Positions 1 to 12,888 of a stretch of 64,000 bases of DNA are shown here, piece by piece (within the stretch, counting starts at the first letter, position 1; each line of letters starts with the position of its first letter). The notes below the pieces were generated by a model. That model had not been told where the DNA came from. It worked only from the letters and a program-made list of their open reading frames with translations, and made no database searches. Where the stretch lies: the NCBI RefSeq assembly GCF_025698545.1, contig NC_068573.1, positions 7,879,001-7,943,000 of the forward strand. The letters are read 5' to 3'. The DNA is from Gossypium raimondii. Its lineage: Eukaryota > Streptophyta > Magnoliopsida > Malvales > Malvaceae. A program made the translations under genes and the position numbers.

Positions 1-10
1 AATTAAACAG

Positions 11-480
11 AATATAAGGTTTGACTTTGTGACCAATACATTGATACATGATATAACTAGCAAAGACAGTAAACTATTCCATGTGAATGTTTTTGCATGC
101 AAAAACATTACCCTCGAAAGTTTCAAGGTAGAGGCACCGGTAGATAGACCAAACACATATGCGATTCACATGGGCAAATCAGACGGGGTAAATATTACTG
201 GCTATGACATTAAAACTGGTGATGATTGTATTTCTACCGGAGATGGCACTAAAACTCTAGACATAAAAGAAATAACTTGTGGACCAGGACATGGTATAAG
301 TATCGTAGTCTTGGAAAGTTCCCAAATGAAGAGCCAGTTGAGGGAGTTAAAGTCTCAAACTGCACCAACACTAATACTTCGAATGGAGCTCGAATCAAAA
401 CTTGGGCAGGTGAATCTCCTGGGATAGTATCAGATATACATTTTGAGGATATTATCCTGAATAATGTCTCTTCACCTATC
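11..480 (+). pseudogene. Truncated polygalacturonase copy T2a (exon 3 fragment)
   Basis: This is exon 3 of a pollen-type exopolygalacturonase (glycosyl hydrolase family 28), entering from the window edge just after the splice acceptor ending at 10. The frame reads NIRFDF, then GDDC and GPGHG, as in the intact copy at 55981. Three lesions are visible. The conserved NTD motif, which carries a catalytic aspartate, reads NTY (PNTYAIHMG). One G is missing near 304 in the codons after GHGIS, shifting the frame. At 475-480 the exon runs into sequence that in other units lies about 1.2 kb beyond the stop codon, so the end of exon 3, exon 4 and the 3' UTR are gone. The surrounding bases are clean, so these lesions look genuine. 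A secreted pectin-degrading enzyme is the ancestral function, and none is expected here. Exons 1 and 2 lie outside the window. Confidence 0.85.
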
Positions 481-3400
481 TCTGAAGAGAGGGTGCCGAA
501 GCCCATACATATTCCTACTAGAGAATTATGTGTATTCTCTTTTAAAATGTTATTATATTTTTTCTTCTTCTTGTTCGACCAAGACTGTTAAGATTTTTCT
601 ATAAATAGAGACCATAGGCTACGTCAACCACACACGATGTGAAGCATCGACATCGTAAAACTTTATTGAGATTTAATTCAAAAAAACTTCTAAATATGAA
701 TGTTTACTTTTTTGCCCATAAAGGGACATCAATATTCCCCACTCCAACATCAATAGAAAGTTTTCATAGCTTTCATCCATTCATGGATTAGATCCTACGC
801 TTTAGCTAGCCGAGGTTTTTGAATAGTTGAGAAGATGTGTTGGTAGAATATTGAGAAACAACTTAGACTGCCTAATCCAGAGCACAAGTATGATTTTGGT
901 AAAAGGGTTTGTCCTATAAATATGACAACTGCTTGGGTTTAGAAATTTTTAATTTTTTTGGTGTTCAAAAAAATCATTTTCTAAACGAATGTTTCCAACA
1001 CAATCAAGAATGATCTCTAATTTCTAAATTGAATAGGTCAGTAGTAATTACTAGGTCTTTACAGTCCACGGCCAAAACTGGCGCTTTTCTAATCTCCCAA
1101 CTTCTTCGACAAACTTGCACAGCGTCTTTCTTCTCGAATGTTCAAATCTATTGGGGACTCATTAACCACATTATTCGATAATGATGTGACACCATTTTAT
1201 GTTTAATTATTGCATATAAAAAAATTGAACCCCAAAAAGGAGAATGAGAGAACATTTTGTGGAACTGTATAAAGATTTTTAGAAAGGAGCGATATTTACA
1301 TCGAGATTAAGTGTAGTGTTTGGGTATCTTGCGATTATCACTGAAAGATCCCTAAATTTGTTGATGTGATTTGTAGTTTTTGCTTTTAGATTCTCAAAGG
1401 TTAGTCTCTTTTTCTTATTTTTGTGTGTTTGGCTTGAAACTTTTTTTTCATGGTTTCTTTTCTGATTCGGGGTTCATGTTGGAAATGCATTTAGAAAAGT
1501 AGCTAGGGTAGGAACATTAGAGTTTTCATTTCTATAGTAAAATGGGCATTTATCGTGACATCTAAAGTAATAAATTTGATCAAATTAAATCGTTATGGTC
1601 CAAGGCTTAGGGGATGTCCAAGTCGCAAGGAAAGTTTGGGAGATGCCTTCATTGCCTTGATCAATTTGAATAGTAGTCTAATGTCTTCAACCTTTCTACT
1701 GAACGATTTTCTTCCCTATTCTTGAACACTCAGGTGCTTGGAAAGTGGGATGTAACTGAAAAAGTAAAGCACAAGACGTGAATCGAGACTTCTCAAGGAG
1801 CTACGCATCTAGCTCTTTGCGTCCTATCCAAAACTGAAAAGAAGACGTAAACCGAGACTAATCAAGGAGGTATGTCAACTACCTCTTTGTGTTCCACCCA
1901 TTCGAAAGCAACTCCTATAATTCAATTATTCTCTTCAGAAGAATGTCATTATAATCTTAAAAATCTAAATTACAAAGTCTAAAAAGATAGAATTGATTTG
2001 AGTTGAAAGAAAATAGAATCTAACTAATATTTCAATAAATTTCAACAAATTGTCCTTGGTTTTTTTTTTTTTACATAAATTGGGTATTGATAAAGAAACA
2101 TATGCAAGAGTTATATTTGTATCCGATGTACATAAAATAAATAATATAGAAGAACTAAAGTCCAACTAGGACATTTTTAACCCCATGGCCAGCGACTCCA
2201 AGAGATAATTCTCTTTGTGTGCGGAGGCACACTTACCTTAGTGGTTTGTTCTCCAGTTTAATTATACGAGCTTACCTCTCTTGACTTAAATAGGAAATCA
2301 AGACCATATGATTATCTAACCCAATAGCATATATTCTTCCATGAATTAAGTTTTTGAAATTAATTATTTCATTCAATTAAATAATTTCCACTACTTAATT
2401 TACAAAACCCCATTCAATTTTGCTAGAATCATGAAAGCTTTTCCATACTAGAATTTACATGCAAATTAATTTAATTATCTGAACAAAATATAACTACGTT
2501 AACTACTTAATTTATCCTCACTTTGGACTTATTTATTTAATTTATTCATTGAATTAAATAACAAACCGACGGAATTAAATTAATTTCTGTGTCATCTTTT
2601 CCATTCTCATGAAATCGCATTTACATGGAATAGTAATTCATTCCATCTAATTCTAATATATCATTTCATCCATGCATTCAATCAGTTCTTATTATGCAAT
2701 CTACTTAGAGTTATATTAAGCTAGCAGAGGGATCGATCGTACATAAATAATTAGGGCTTAAATAAAATCTTAATTAGAATTTATTTAGTTGTAGACTCAA
2801 TCTACTAAAAGTACCATGATCGATCTCCCCAATATATAATGTTACGAAAGCTAAGCTTGTAAAGCTTTGTCCATTTACCTTGTCAAATGCATGTTACTAT
2901 CATAGAATGCCGATCATCTATTTAGGTTCAATATTTTCCCACTAATTCGATCCATTTTATCTCATGGTCAGTTTGTATCTTCTAGAATGAGGGTAAAGGT
3001 GAACGTGAGGATTCATAAAAGGGTGATAATGAAAGGGGTGGTGTTGGTGATGAAAAGTCATACCTTGTGAAATTCGATACGTGTTAGATGGGCATGATGA
3101 TAAGAAATTACAAGATGCTTGAGAGAAGTTGAGGAAATTAAAAGATAAAAGTAAATCTATTTGGAAAGAGAAGTCAAATGGCCATCAGGTTTTCACTAAT
3201 AATTGTTACGTGGGTGAAGTTTAGGTGAAGTCCGAGGCGAATGTTAGCTCGACTAGGTATTATAGGGCGGAAAAGCAGTGATTGAGAAGAGTGCTAGAAA
3301 CCACCGAATTGCATTCGCAATATGGTGTGAACCTTCATCAACCACCAAACCACATTATCAGTATCAACAATTTTATTGAATAATTAGGATTATACTTTTC

Positions 3401-3640
3401 AAATAACATTGATAAATTTAACGGAACATAATTATATTCTCCACCATCTAGTAAAGATATTATTTTGAAGATAAAATGTAAAATAATGCTTTTCAATCTT
3501 TCCATAATAAAATCCTTTCACATAGTTTAAATTATTAAAGTTGTGAAAAATTAACCACAAAACTATCTAACCGCGAAGTTGATATTAAAGAAACAAGCTA
3601 ATCATAGATATTGAAGCTTGGCCATATGACTATTCCACAT
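481..3640. other. Intergenic flank of the array unit, T2a to P1
   Basis: AT-rich spacer with no convincing gene. It repeats almost base for base after T2b (9631-12820), after T2c (25375-28480) and, in a slightly diverged form, after genes A and B (52680-55900, 58690-61300). It contains the motif TCTATAAATAGAGA near 597, and a pyrimidine-rich stretch near 1380-1450 that resembles a 5' leader with a splice donor (AAAGGTTAGTC). From 2160 to 2900 it is very AT-rich and looks like old transposon sequence. No open frame longer than about 70 codons is supported. Confidence 0.6.
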
Positions 3641-3688
3641 TGATTAAATAGTAATATATTTGGTTGGTTGTAATTTTCTCAAAATTTC

Positions 3689-3695
3689 TATATAT
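3689..3695 (+). promoter_or_regulatory. Candidate TATA box of PG copy P1
   Basis: TATATAT lies 64 bp upstream of the ATG at 3753. The same motif sits 64-65 bp upstream of the start codon in P2, P3, A, B and C. Spacing and conservation fit a core promoter with a short 5' UTR. The promoter of the related cotton gene is pollen-specific, but no tissue-specific element can be proven from sequence. Confidence 0.45.
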
Positions 3696-3752
3696 TTGGA
3701 AAAAACAAAAGGAAAAGCCATTCTTCGTGTAATTTCAAAACCAAATAAAAAC

Positions 3753-5239
3753 ATGGCACCACACCTTAATATTGTTCCTTCCATGTTTGTGCTTTTATTA
3801 TTATTCATTTCACCTCTAAAGTTCAATCAGCGCTATTGATGTTGTTGCCAAGTTTGGCATAAAAGTCGACGGAAAAGCGGATTTGAGTAAGGCAAGTTGA
3901 ATTGCTCTTAACTTTGTACCCAAAGGCAAAAATATGAAAAAATTATATTTCAAAATGATGTCTTTATTCATTTCATTTTAGCCATTTTGGATGCTTGGAA
4001 AGAAGCATGTGCCTCTGTAACCCCATCAACAGTTGTGATTCCTAAAGGGACATATTTATTATCAAAAGTAAACTTAGAAGGTCCATGCAAGGCTCTGTTG
4101 AGATTAATGTTCAGGGGCACTATAAAGGCTCGGTGATCCCGGTGCTTTCAAGGACCCTAATTGGGTTAGATTCTATAGTATTGAAAATTTCAAAATGTCC
4201 GGCGGAGGAATTTTCGATGGTCAGGGAAGCATTGCTTATGAGAAGAATAAAGATCCCCACAATCGTGCATTTCGTGTCAAACTCCCGTTGTCGCCTTTCT
4301 TCCCTCTTGCCAAAATTTATTTTTCTCTTTCCTCTTATTATTATCCAAATATAATTATAACTAACATCTTTGTTTCGTGTGTTACTTTGTTAACTCCAAA
4401 ATTAAATGAATATAAGGTTTGACTTTTGACCAACGCATTGATACAAGATATAACTAGCAAAGACGATAAACTATTCCACGTTAATGTTTTGCATGCAAAA
4501 CATTACCCTCGAACGTTTCAAGGTAGAGGCACCGGCAGATAGCCCAAACACGATGGGATTCACATGGGCAAATCGACGGGTAAATCTTATTGGATGTGAC
4601 ATTAAACTGGTGATGATTGTATTTCTATCGGAGATGGCACTAAAAATTTGGCCATAAAAGATATCACTTGTGGACCAGGACATGGTATAAGTATCGGTAG
4701 TCTTGGAAAGTACCCAAATGAAGAGCCAGTTGAGGAGTTAAAGTCACAAACGCACCATCACTAATACTTGAATGGAGCTCGAATCAAAACTTGGCAAGGC
4801 GAATCTCCGGGTAGTATCGGATGTACATTTTGAGGATATTATCGTGAATAATGTCTCTTCCCTATCCTAATTGATCAAAATATTGCCCATGGAGCAAATG
4901 CAAGATAAATGTATGTACATTCTTATCAAAATCCTAATAGAGTGACAATATTTAATTGATCATTGAATCATTGTTGTGTTGATGCGGGAAGAATCGAAAG
5001 TTAAACTAAGCAACATTAGCTTCAAGAACATCCGTAGCACATCTGCGCTTCGAAGCTATCAAGTTTATTTGCAGCGGTTCTTCGCCATGTCAAAATGTGG
5101 AACTTGGACATTGATATTAAGCACACCGGACTGAACCCGCAACATCCCAATGTTTGAATGTCAAGCCTATAACTAGTGGAAAATTAAACCCGACTCCATG
5201 TTCCATTTCGTCCCAAAAACCCTAAGTGCCACCGCTTAA
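3753..5239 (+). pseudogene. Polygalacturonase copy P1, full structure, multiple frameshifts
   Basis: Four-exon PG layout: exon 1 3753-3891, exon 2 3982-4289, exon 3 4409-4910, exon 4 4988-5239, with introns in the same places as gene B. Exon lengths are 139, 308, 502 and 252 against 141, 312, 516 and 258 in B, so the frame is broken many times. Most of the missing bases fall at CAG, CTG or CCTGG sites: CAGGCG becomes CAGCG, ACTGCACC becomes ACGCACC, and the acceptor AAACAG before exon 3 becomes AAATG. It also lacks one G at GTTGAGGAGTT near 4730, a lesion shared with A, P2 and T2c. The copy is a pseudogene as written. Much of the damage may be consensus error at methylated sites, in which case the true gene would carry fewer lesions. 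Confidence 0.75.
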
Positions 5240-6562
5240 AGCATACCAACAAATTCAATGCAATTGTAATTAATATATTTATTCATATTACATAAAAACA
5301 GTTCTTTTTCATTTTAATTCTTTTCCATTATTAAACTTTTGCTATGAATTCAATGCTTTTAATACACACATCAATACAAAGAGCGAAATGTGATAAAATT
5401 TAGTTAATTTAAACTAATAACAAAACCATCACTGAGTTTCTAGATTGAATTAGAATTAATTATTGAAATTTTCTTTATCTACGTACAATTTTTTATAAAA
5501 CCATCTCCCAACACAGCAGTTTTAAGGAAAAATAAAATATTAAATTTGAGATTTTAATTAAAATGAAAGTTCGTCGTCAAATTTTTGAACAACATATTCT
5601 GTATTATTTGTGTGCTTAAATATATGATTATATTTGTGCATTGGTTTGTTTCTTTTTACATTGACGTAACATTTTCATGAAAGAAGATGTGATGGTTACC
5701 ATGAGATATGATAATATCATTTTGGGTGAACGGATATAAATGAAAGGGATTGGGGATATCCTATGAGGCTATAGCACATACGAAAAATTCATTGGACGAG
5801 CACTTGGTGAGTTGTTTTCATAATGAGTTACAATAAGAAGAGGTCGGTCATGACACTTAAGTACAAACTATTCGAGCTCTAATTATATATCCAGTGGGCC
5901 CCTCTATTAGCTCTATAGATTCTCGAAGGTTTGCATTTGAATTGATGAGATGAATAAATAAAATTGATGAATTACAGAAAAGGATTGAATGTATCACTAT
6001 CCGTAGTGAATGGAATTTCTCGTTATAAAGAGAGATGACTTAAAGACTAAATTAATTTATTCAATTATTATTTAATTAATAGAAATCATTGAACCGTGTT
6101 TGAAGTAAAATTAAATTAATTAATAAACATAATCTGGTTGAACAAGATAATTAAATTCATTTACTCATAGATTCTAGTGTGGTAAATATGTCATGAATTT
6201 AACGGAACTAGAACTAGGTTTGGAAAATAATTTAATTGTGTGAATTAGTAAAATTTATTTCAATTAATTAATTAAATTATTAATATTTTGGGAAATAGAA
6301 AATTTTTTATTTGGTTGGTTAAATTATATGAGTCGATTAAATTACTAAATGGCACATATAATTACACCAAATACATGAGATAGACCCGATGACCCATCTC
6401 ACGTAAGATGGGCGACAACCCTATCTCTAAAGAGAGGGTGTTGAAGCCCATACATATTCCTACTAGAGAATTATGTGTATTCTCTCTTAAAATGTTATTA
6501 TATTTTTTCTTCTTCTTGTTCGACCAAGACTCTTGCGATTTTTCTATAAATAGAGAGCATAG
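5240..6562. other. 3' flank of PG copy P1
   Basis: AT-rich spacer repeated after P2 (14381-15707), P3 (30014-31316), A (51481-52800) and B (57497-58820). No gene is seen. The last 200 bp contain inverted CCCATCTCACGTAAGATGGG near 6390 and the TATAAATAGAGAGCATAG motif at 6546-6562. In P1, P2 and P3 an LTR element begins directly after this motif; in A and B the flank continues uninterrupted. Confidence 0.6.
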
Positions 6563-8460
6563 TGTTGACACCATTTTTTGGATGGAAAACGGGGTCAACT
6601 TGGGTTTTGAAAAATGAAATCAAATGTGGGAGTCGCCACCAATCCTTTTTTGATGAGGTGTGATCGGGTCACCGAAAAGTGGTTGTTTTTAACAAACGAT
6701 TTTTATTAAAACAACAATTTTGGTCTACGAAATTCAGAAAAATGGGTTCGGGAGTCGGTTACGAACGAGAAAGGATTAGCACCCTCGATACGCCCAAAAT
6801 TGGTACCTAGTTGATTACTTAATGTCTTGGTGTCGAAAATTAAAACTCGAAAAGAATTGAAAAATACGATCCCTCTTTATATTGTGTTATTTTAAAAATA
6901 CTCGAATAAATCAAAATGGAAAATGCCTCTTTATCTCGGAGTAACAAGATGTCACATCCAGTAAGTTAGGACACGACACCTCGTATTTTTGAGAGTAAGC
7001 TTACCTTTTATTTTTTATTTAAACCTCATTTATTTCGATTTTAAAAGGATATTTGGTTATTTAGGATCAATGCGAGAAAAATCGAAGCTCAGTAAGTTAG
7101 GGCACGATTTTCTCGAATTTTCTAAATACGGAATATTGTTTTTATTTTTGAAATTTTATGTGTTCAAAATTTAAAAGGACATTTTGCTATTTGGGTTTAA
7201 CGAGAAAATCGAGACCCAGTAAGTTAGGGTACAATTTCTCAAATTTCCAAAATGCAAAATATTGCTTTATTTTTCTAAAAATCTTTTTAATAATAATAGC
7301 GAGTACCACACTTGAATAGCGTACATTTGTTCCATTTGTGATGAAATAGAAAGATTTATTGTAAATAAATACAAATCAAGCGCAATTTTTAATGTGATGA
7401 AATGAAATGGAAGGATAAAGGAACATAGTATAATGAATTACGAAATAGATAATCCATAAATGCATGCCAAATACAAGAATACAAATAAGCAAATCATAGT
7501 ATATACAATGTCAATAAACACATGACGTAGATAATCTTAATATCAACATTAATAATCCAAGGAAAATAAAAAAAGGCAATCTAAAGTAAAAAATAATTTA
7601 AAATAGATGCTTTAAGTACAATAAGTAATAAAAGTTTTAAACAAAAAAATATATAAGAAAACTTAAAGTAAATATTTAATAAAATAGTTCGAAATAAATA
7701 ACATTATACATAAAAATAATGATAATAAATGCAAACAGTTTTGAAAGGTATGTACATATATATATATTTAAAAAAGAAAGAAAAATTTGAACGATATGCA
7801 TATATATATATAGTAAGTTACAATGAATATATATAAAAGAAAACTTTAAAATAAGTTATATGTAACTGTTTAAAGTAAATAATATACATAAAACTTAAAA
7901 TTAATGAGGATAAAAAAAATTTAATATAACAATAAATAAATGAAATGGACTAGGGATGATATTGAAAGCTAACAAGAATTTGGGGTTTTAATTGCAAAAA
8001 CCATAAACAAGTCTCCAGGGATTAATATGGCACGCGCGCGAAGAATGGAGGACTATTCAGGCAATAAACCCCAGTCCTAGAGTGCAAGGTTTCAGCGCAA
8101 GGGACTGTACATGGTCAAAGGACCTGATTGAAGCAAAAACAAAATTCGCGGTCTAAATCGAAAATAAAAAAAGATAGATTGCACCTCAACGCAAGATGGA
8201 GGGACTAACTGCGTAATTTACCCATTAGGGCAAAACATTTGCATATTCCCCCCATCAAATGGCGCCGTCCAGTGGATAATAAAAACTAAAATGGTTTTAT
8301 TTAGTTCACTTTTCAGATTTTCTAAAAGAAAAAACAGAGGGAGCCTCAGCTTTCTTTCTCAACCCCCCCTTTTTTTCTTAAATGACCGATGGCCCTAAGA
8401 CCTCCGGCGTGCCACCAACCAAACCAGCGACCGGCGCTGGTAAAATGGGCCCGTTAGCCC
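6563..8460 (-). mobile_element. Remnant of LTR retrotransposon (3' LTR part only)
   Basis: The sequence starts TGTTGACACC immediately after GCATAG, exactly where the complete element at 15708 starts, and is near-identical to that element's left LTR through about 17590. It stops at about 8460 (TTAGCCCC), and the PG exon 1 leader of copy T2b follows at once. There is no internal domain, no second LTR and no right-hand target duplication. Orientation is inferred from the integrase remnants of the related elements. It is AT-rich with TATATA runs near 7760 and 7800, and no coding region is seen. Confidence 0.75.
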
Positions 8461-8514
8461 CAAAAACCAAATGGAAAAGCCATTCTTCGTGTAATTTCAA
8501 AACCAAATAAAAAC

Positions 8515-9630
8515 ATGGCACCACACCTTAATATTGTTCCTTCCATGTTTGAGCTTTTCTTATTATTCATTTCACCTCTAAAGTTCAATCGAGCGGTATT
8601 GATGTTGTTGCCAAGTTTGGCACAAAAGCGAGGAAAATGATTTGAGCAAGGCAAGTTGAATTGCTCTTAACTTTATACCCAAAGGTGAAAATATGAAAAA
8701 AATTATATTTCAAGCGATGTCTTTATTCATTTCATTTTAGTCATTTTGGATGCTTGGAAAGAAGCATGTGCCTCTGTAACCCCATCAACAGTTTGTGATT
8801 CCTAAAGAGACATATATATTATCAAAAGTAAACTTAAAAGGTCCATGCAAGGCTCCTATTGAGATTAATGTTCAGGAGCTAATCGTGATGTGCTCGGTGA
8901 TCCTAATGCTTTCAAGGACCCTAATTGGGTTAGATTCTATAGTATTGAAAATTTCAAAATGTCAAGCGGAGGAATTTTTGATGGTCGGGAAGCATTGCTC
9001 ATGAGAAGAATAAAGATCCCCACAATGTGAATTTCGTTCCAAACTTCTTCTTTGTCGACTTTGTTTCTTCTTGCCAAAATTTATTTATTCTCTTTCCTCT
9101 TATTATTATCAAAATATAATTATAACTAACATCTTTGTTTCAGTATGTTACTTTGTTAACTCCAAAATTAAACGAGAATATAAGGTTTGACTTTGTGACC
9201 AATACATTGATACATGATATAACTAGCAAAGACAGATAAACTATTCCATGTGAATGTTTTGCATGCAAAAACATTACCCTCGAAAGTTTCAAGGTAGAGG
9301 CAATTAGATAGACCAAACACATATGCGATTCACATGGGCAAATCGACGGGGTAAATATTCGCTATGACATTAAAATGGTGATGATTGTATTTCTAGGAGA
9401 TGGCACTAAAACTCTAGACATAAAAGAAATAACTTGTGGACGGGACATGGTATAAGTATCGTAGTCTTGGAAAGTTCCCAAATGAAGAGCCAGTTGAGGG
9501 AGTTAAAGTCTCAAACCGCACCAACACTAATACTTGAATGGAGCTCGAATCAAAACTTAAGGTGAATCTCACAGGATAGTATCGGATATACATTTGAGGA
9601 TATTATCTGAATAATGTCTCTTCACCTATC
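8515..9630 (+). pseudogene. Truncated polygalacturonase copy T2b
   Basis: The ATG is at 8515 (MAPHLNIV). Exon 1 is 8515-8650 with the GC donor AAGGCAAG, exon 2 about 8741-9053, and exon 3 9177 to about 9630. As in T2a, exon 3 fuses at CCTATC (9624-9630) to downstream flank, so its end and exon 4 are lost. The NTD codons read NTY. Exon 2 is diverged: its first codon is TCA instead of CCA and its end reads CTTCTTCTT. Several CHG-site indels add frameshifts. The 5' flank is not PG promoter: LTR sequence abuts the leader at about 8460, so the TATATAT motif present in P-type copies is missing. The copy is non-functional. Confidence 0.8.
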
Positions 9631-12600
9631 TCTCGAAGAGAGGTGCGAAGCCCATACATATTCCTACTAGAGAATTATGTGTATTCTCTTTTAAAATGTT
9701 ATTATATTTTTCTTCTTCTTGTTAGACCAAGATCATTAAGATTTTTCTATAAATAGAGACCATAGGCTACGTCAACCACACGATGTGAAGCATCGACATC
9801 GTAAAACTTTATTGAGATTTAATTCAAAAAACTTCTAAATATGAATGTTTACTTTTTGCCCATAAAGGGACATCAATATTCCCCACTCCAACATCAATAG
9901 AAAGTTTTCATAGCTTTCATCCATTCATGGATTAGATCCTCACGCTTTAGCTAGCCGAGGTTTTGAATAGTTGAGAAGATGTGTTGGTAGAATATTGAGA
10001 AACAACTTAGACTGCCTAATCCAGAGCACAAGTATGATTTTGGTAAAAGGGTTTGTCCTATAAATATGACAACTGCTTGGGTTTAGAAATTTTTAATTTT
10101 TTTGGTGTTCAAAAAAATCATTTTCTAAACGAATGTTTCCAACACAATCAAGAATGATCTCTAATTTCTAAATTGAATAGGTCAGTAGTAATTACTAGGT
10201 CTTTACAGTCCACGGCCAAAACTGGCGCTTTTCTAATCTCCCAACTTCTTCGACAAACTTGCACAGCGTCTTTCTTCTCGAATGTTCAAATCTATTGGGG
10301 ACTCATTAACCACATTATTCGATAATGATGTGACACCATTTTATGTTTAATTATTGCATATAAAAAATTGAACCCCAAAAGGAGAATGAGAGAACATTTT
10401 GTGGAAGCTCAGATAAAGATTTTTAGAAAGGAGCGATATTTACATCGAGATTAAGTGTAGTGTTTGGGTATCTTGCGATTATCACTGAAAGATCCCTAAA
10501 TTTGTTGATGTGATTTGTAGTTTTTGCTTTTAGATTCTCAAAGGTTAGTCTCTTTTTCTTATTTTTGTGTGTTTGGCTTGAAACTTTTTTTTCATGGTTT
10601 CTTTTCTGATTCGGGGTTCATGTTGGAAATGCATTTAGAAAAGTAGCTAGGGTAGGAACATTAGAGTTTTCATTTCTATAGTAAAATGGGCATTTATCGT
10701 GACATCTAAAGTAATAAATTTGATCAAATTAAATCGTTATGGTCCAAGGCTTAGGGGATGTCCAAGTCGCAAGGAAAGTTTGGGAGATGCCTTCATTGCC
10801 TTGATCAATTTGAATAGTAGTCTAATGTCTTCAACCTTTCTCTCGAACGATTTTCTTCCCTATTCTTGAACACTCAGTGCTTGGAAAGTGGGATGTAACT
10901 GAAAAAGTAAAGCACAAGGCGTGAATCGAGACTTCTCAAGGAGCTACGCATCTAGCTCTTTCGTCCTATCCAAAGCGAAAAGAAGGCGTAAAGAGACTAA
11001 TCAAGGAGGTATGTCAACTACCTCTTTGTGTTCCACCCATTGAAAGCAACTCCTATAATTCAATTATTCTCTTGGAAGAATGTCATTATAATCTTAAAAA
11101 TCTAAATTACAAAGTCTAAAAGATAGAATTGATTTGAGTTGAAAGAAAATAGAATCTAACTAATATTTCAATAAATTTCAACAAATTGTCCTTGGTTTTT
11201 TTTTTTTTACATAAATTGGGTATTGATAAAGAAACATATGCAAGAGTTATATTTGTATCCGATGTACATAAAATAAATAATATAGAAGAACTAAAGTCCA
11301 ACTAGGACATTTTTAACCCCATGGCCAGCGACTCCAAGAGATAATTCTCTTTGTGTGCGGAGGCACACTTACCTTAGTGGTTTGTTCTCCAGTTTAATTA
11401 TACGAGCTTACCTCTCTTGACTTAAATAGGAAATCAAGACCATATGATTATCTAACCCAATAGCATATATTCTTCCATGAATTAAGTTTTTTGAAATTAA
11501 TTATTTCATTCAATTAAATAATTTCCACTACTTAATTTACAAAACCCCATTCAATTTTGCTAGAATCATGAAAGCTTTTCCATACTAGAATTTACATGCA
11601 AATTAATTTAATTATCTGAACAAAATATAACTACGTTAACTACTTAATTTATCCTCACTTTGGACTTATTTATTTAATTTATTCATTGAATTAAATAACA
11701 AACCGACTGAATTAAATTAATTTCGTGTCATCTTTTCCATTCTCATGAAATCGCATTTACATGGAATAGTAATTCATTCCATCTAATTCTAATATATCAT
11801 TTCATCCATGCATTCAATCGTTCTTATTATGCAATCTACTTAGAGTTATATTAAGCTAGCGGAGGATCGATCGTACATAAATAATTAGGGCTTAAATAAA
11901 ATCTTAATTAGAATTTATTTAGTTGTAGACTCAATCTACTAAAAGTACCATGATCGATCTCCCCAATATATAATGTTACGAAAGCTAAGCTTGTAAAGCT
12001 TTGTCCATTTACCTTGTCAAATGCATGTTACTATCATAGAATGCCGATCATCTATTTAGGTTCAATATTTTCCCACTAATTCGATCCATTTTATCTCATG
12101 GTCAGTTTGTATCTTCTAGAATGAGGGTAAAGGTGAACGTGAGGATTCATAAAAGGGTGATAATGAAAGGGTGGTGTTGGTGATGAAAAGTCATACCTTG
12201 TGAAATTCGATCGTGTTAGATGGGCATGATGATAAGAAATTACAAGATGCTTGAGAGAAGTTGAGAAATTAAAAGATAAAAGTAAATCTATTTGGAAAGA
12301 GAAGTCAAATGGCCATCGGGTTTTCACTAATAATTGTTACGTGGGTGAAGTTTAGGTGAAGTCCGGCGAATGTTAGCTCGACTAGGTATTATAGGGCCGG
12401 GAAAGCGGTGATTGAGAAGAGTGCTAGAAACCACGTAATTGCATTCGGCAATATGGTGTGAACCTTAAATCAACCACCAAACCACATTATTGTATCAACA
12501 ATTTTTATTGAATAATTAGGATTATACTTTTGAAATAACATTGATAAATTTAACGGAACATAATTATATTCTCCACCATCTAGTAAAGATATTATTTTGA

Positions 12601-12820
12601 AGATAAAATGTAAAATAATGCTTTTCAATCTTTCCATAATAAAATCCTTTCACATAGTTTAAATTATTAAAGTTGTGAAAAATTAACCACAAAACTATCT
12701 AACAAATGCGAAGTTGATATTAAAGAAACAAGCTAATCATAGATATTGAAGCTTGGCCATATGACTATTCCACATTGATTAAATAGTAATATATTTGGTT
12801 GGTTGTAATTTTCTCAAAAT
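9631..12820. other. Intergenic flank of the array unit, T2b to P2
   Basis: Near-identical repeat of 481-3640, with added small indels at CAG and CTG sites after about 10.4 kb (AACTGTATAAAG at 1264 reads AAGCTCAGATAAAG here). No gene is seen. Short open frames such as 12091-12327 minus are shadows that recur with the repeat. Confidence 0.6.
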
Positions 12821-12823
12821 TTC

Positions 12824-12830
12824 TATATAT
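12824..12830 (+). promoter_or_regulatory. Candidate TATA box of PG copy P2
   Basis: TATATAT, 65 bp upstream of the ATG at 12889, in the same context as in the other P-type copies. Confidence 0.45.
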
Positions 12831-12888
12831 TTGGAAAAAAACAAAAGGAAAAGCCATTCTTCGTGTAATTTCAAAACCAAATAAAAAC

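Noticed and set aside
2160..2960. AT-rich spacer segment as an old Copia LTR
   Set aside because: Composition is suggestive, but no TG...CA ends, target duplication or partner LTR could be found.
7760..7820. TATATATA runs in the LTRs as microsatellite or promoter signals
   Set aside because: Short, AT-rich context, positioned mid-LTR without a downstream leader; not informative.
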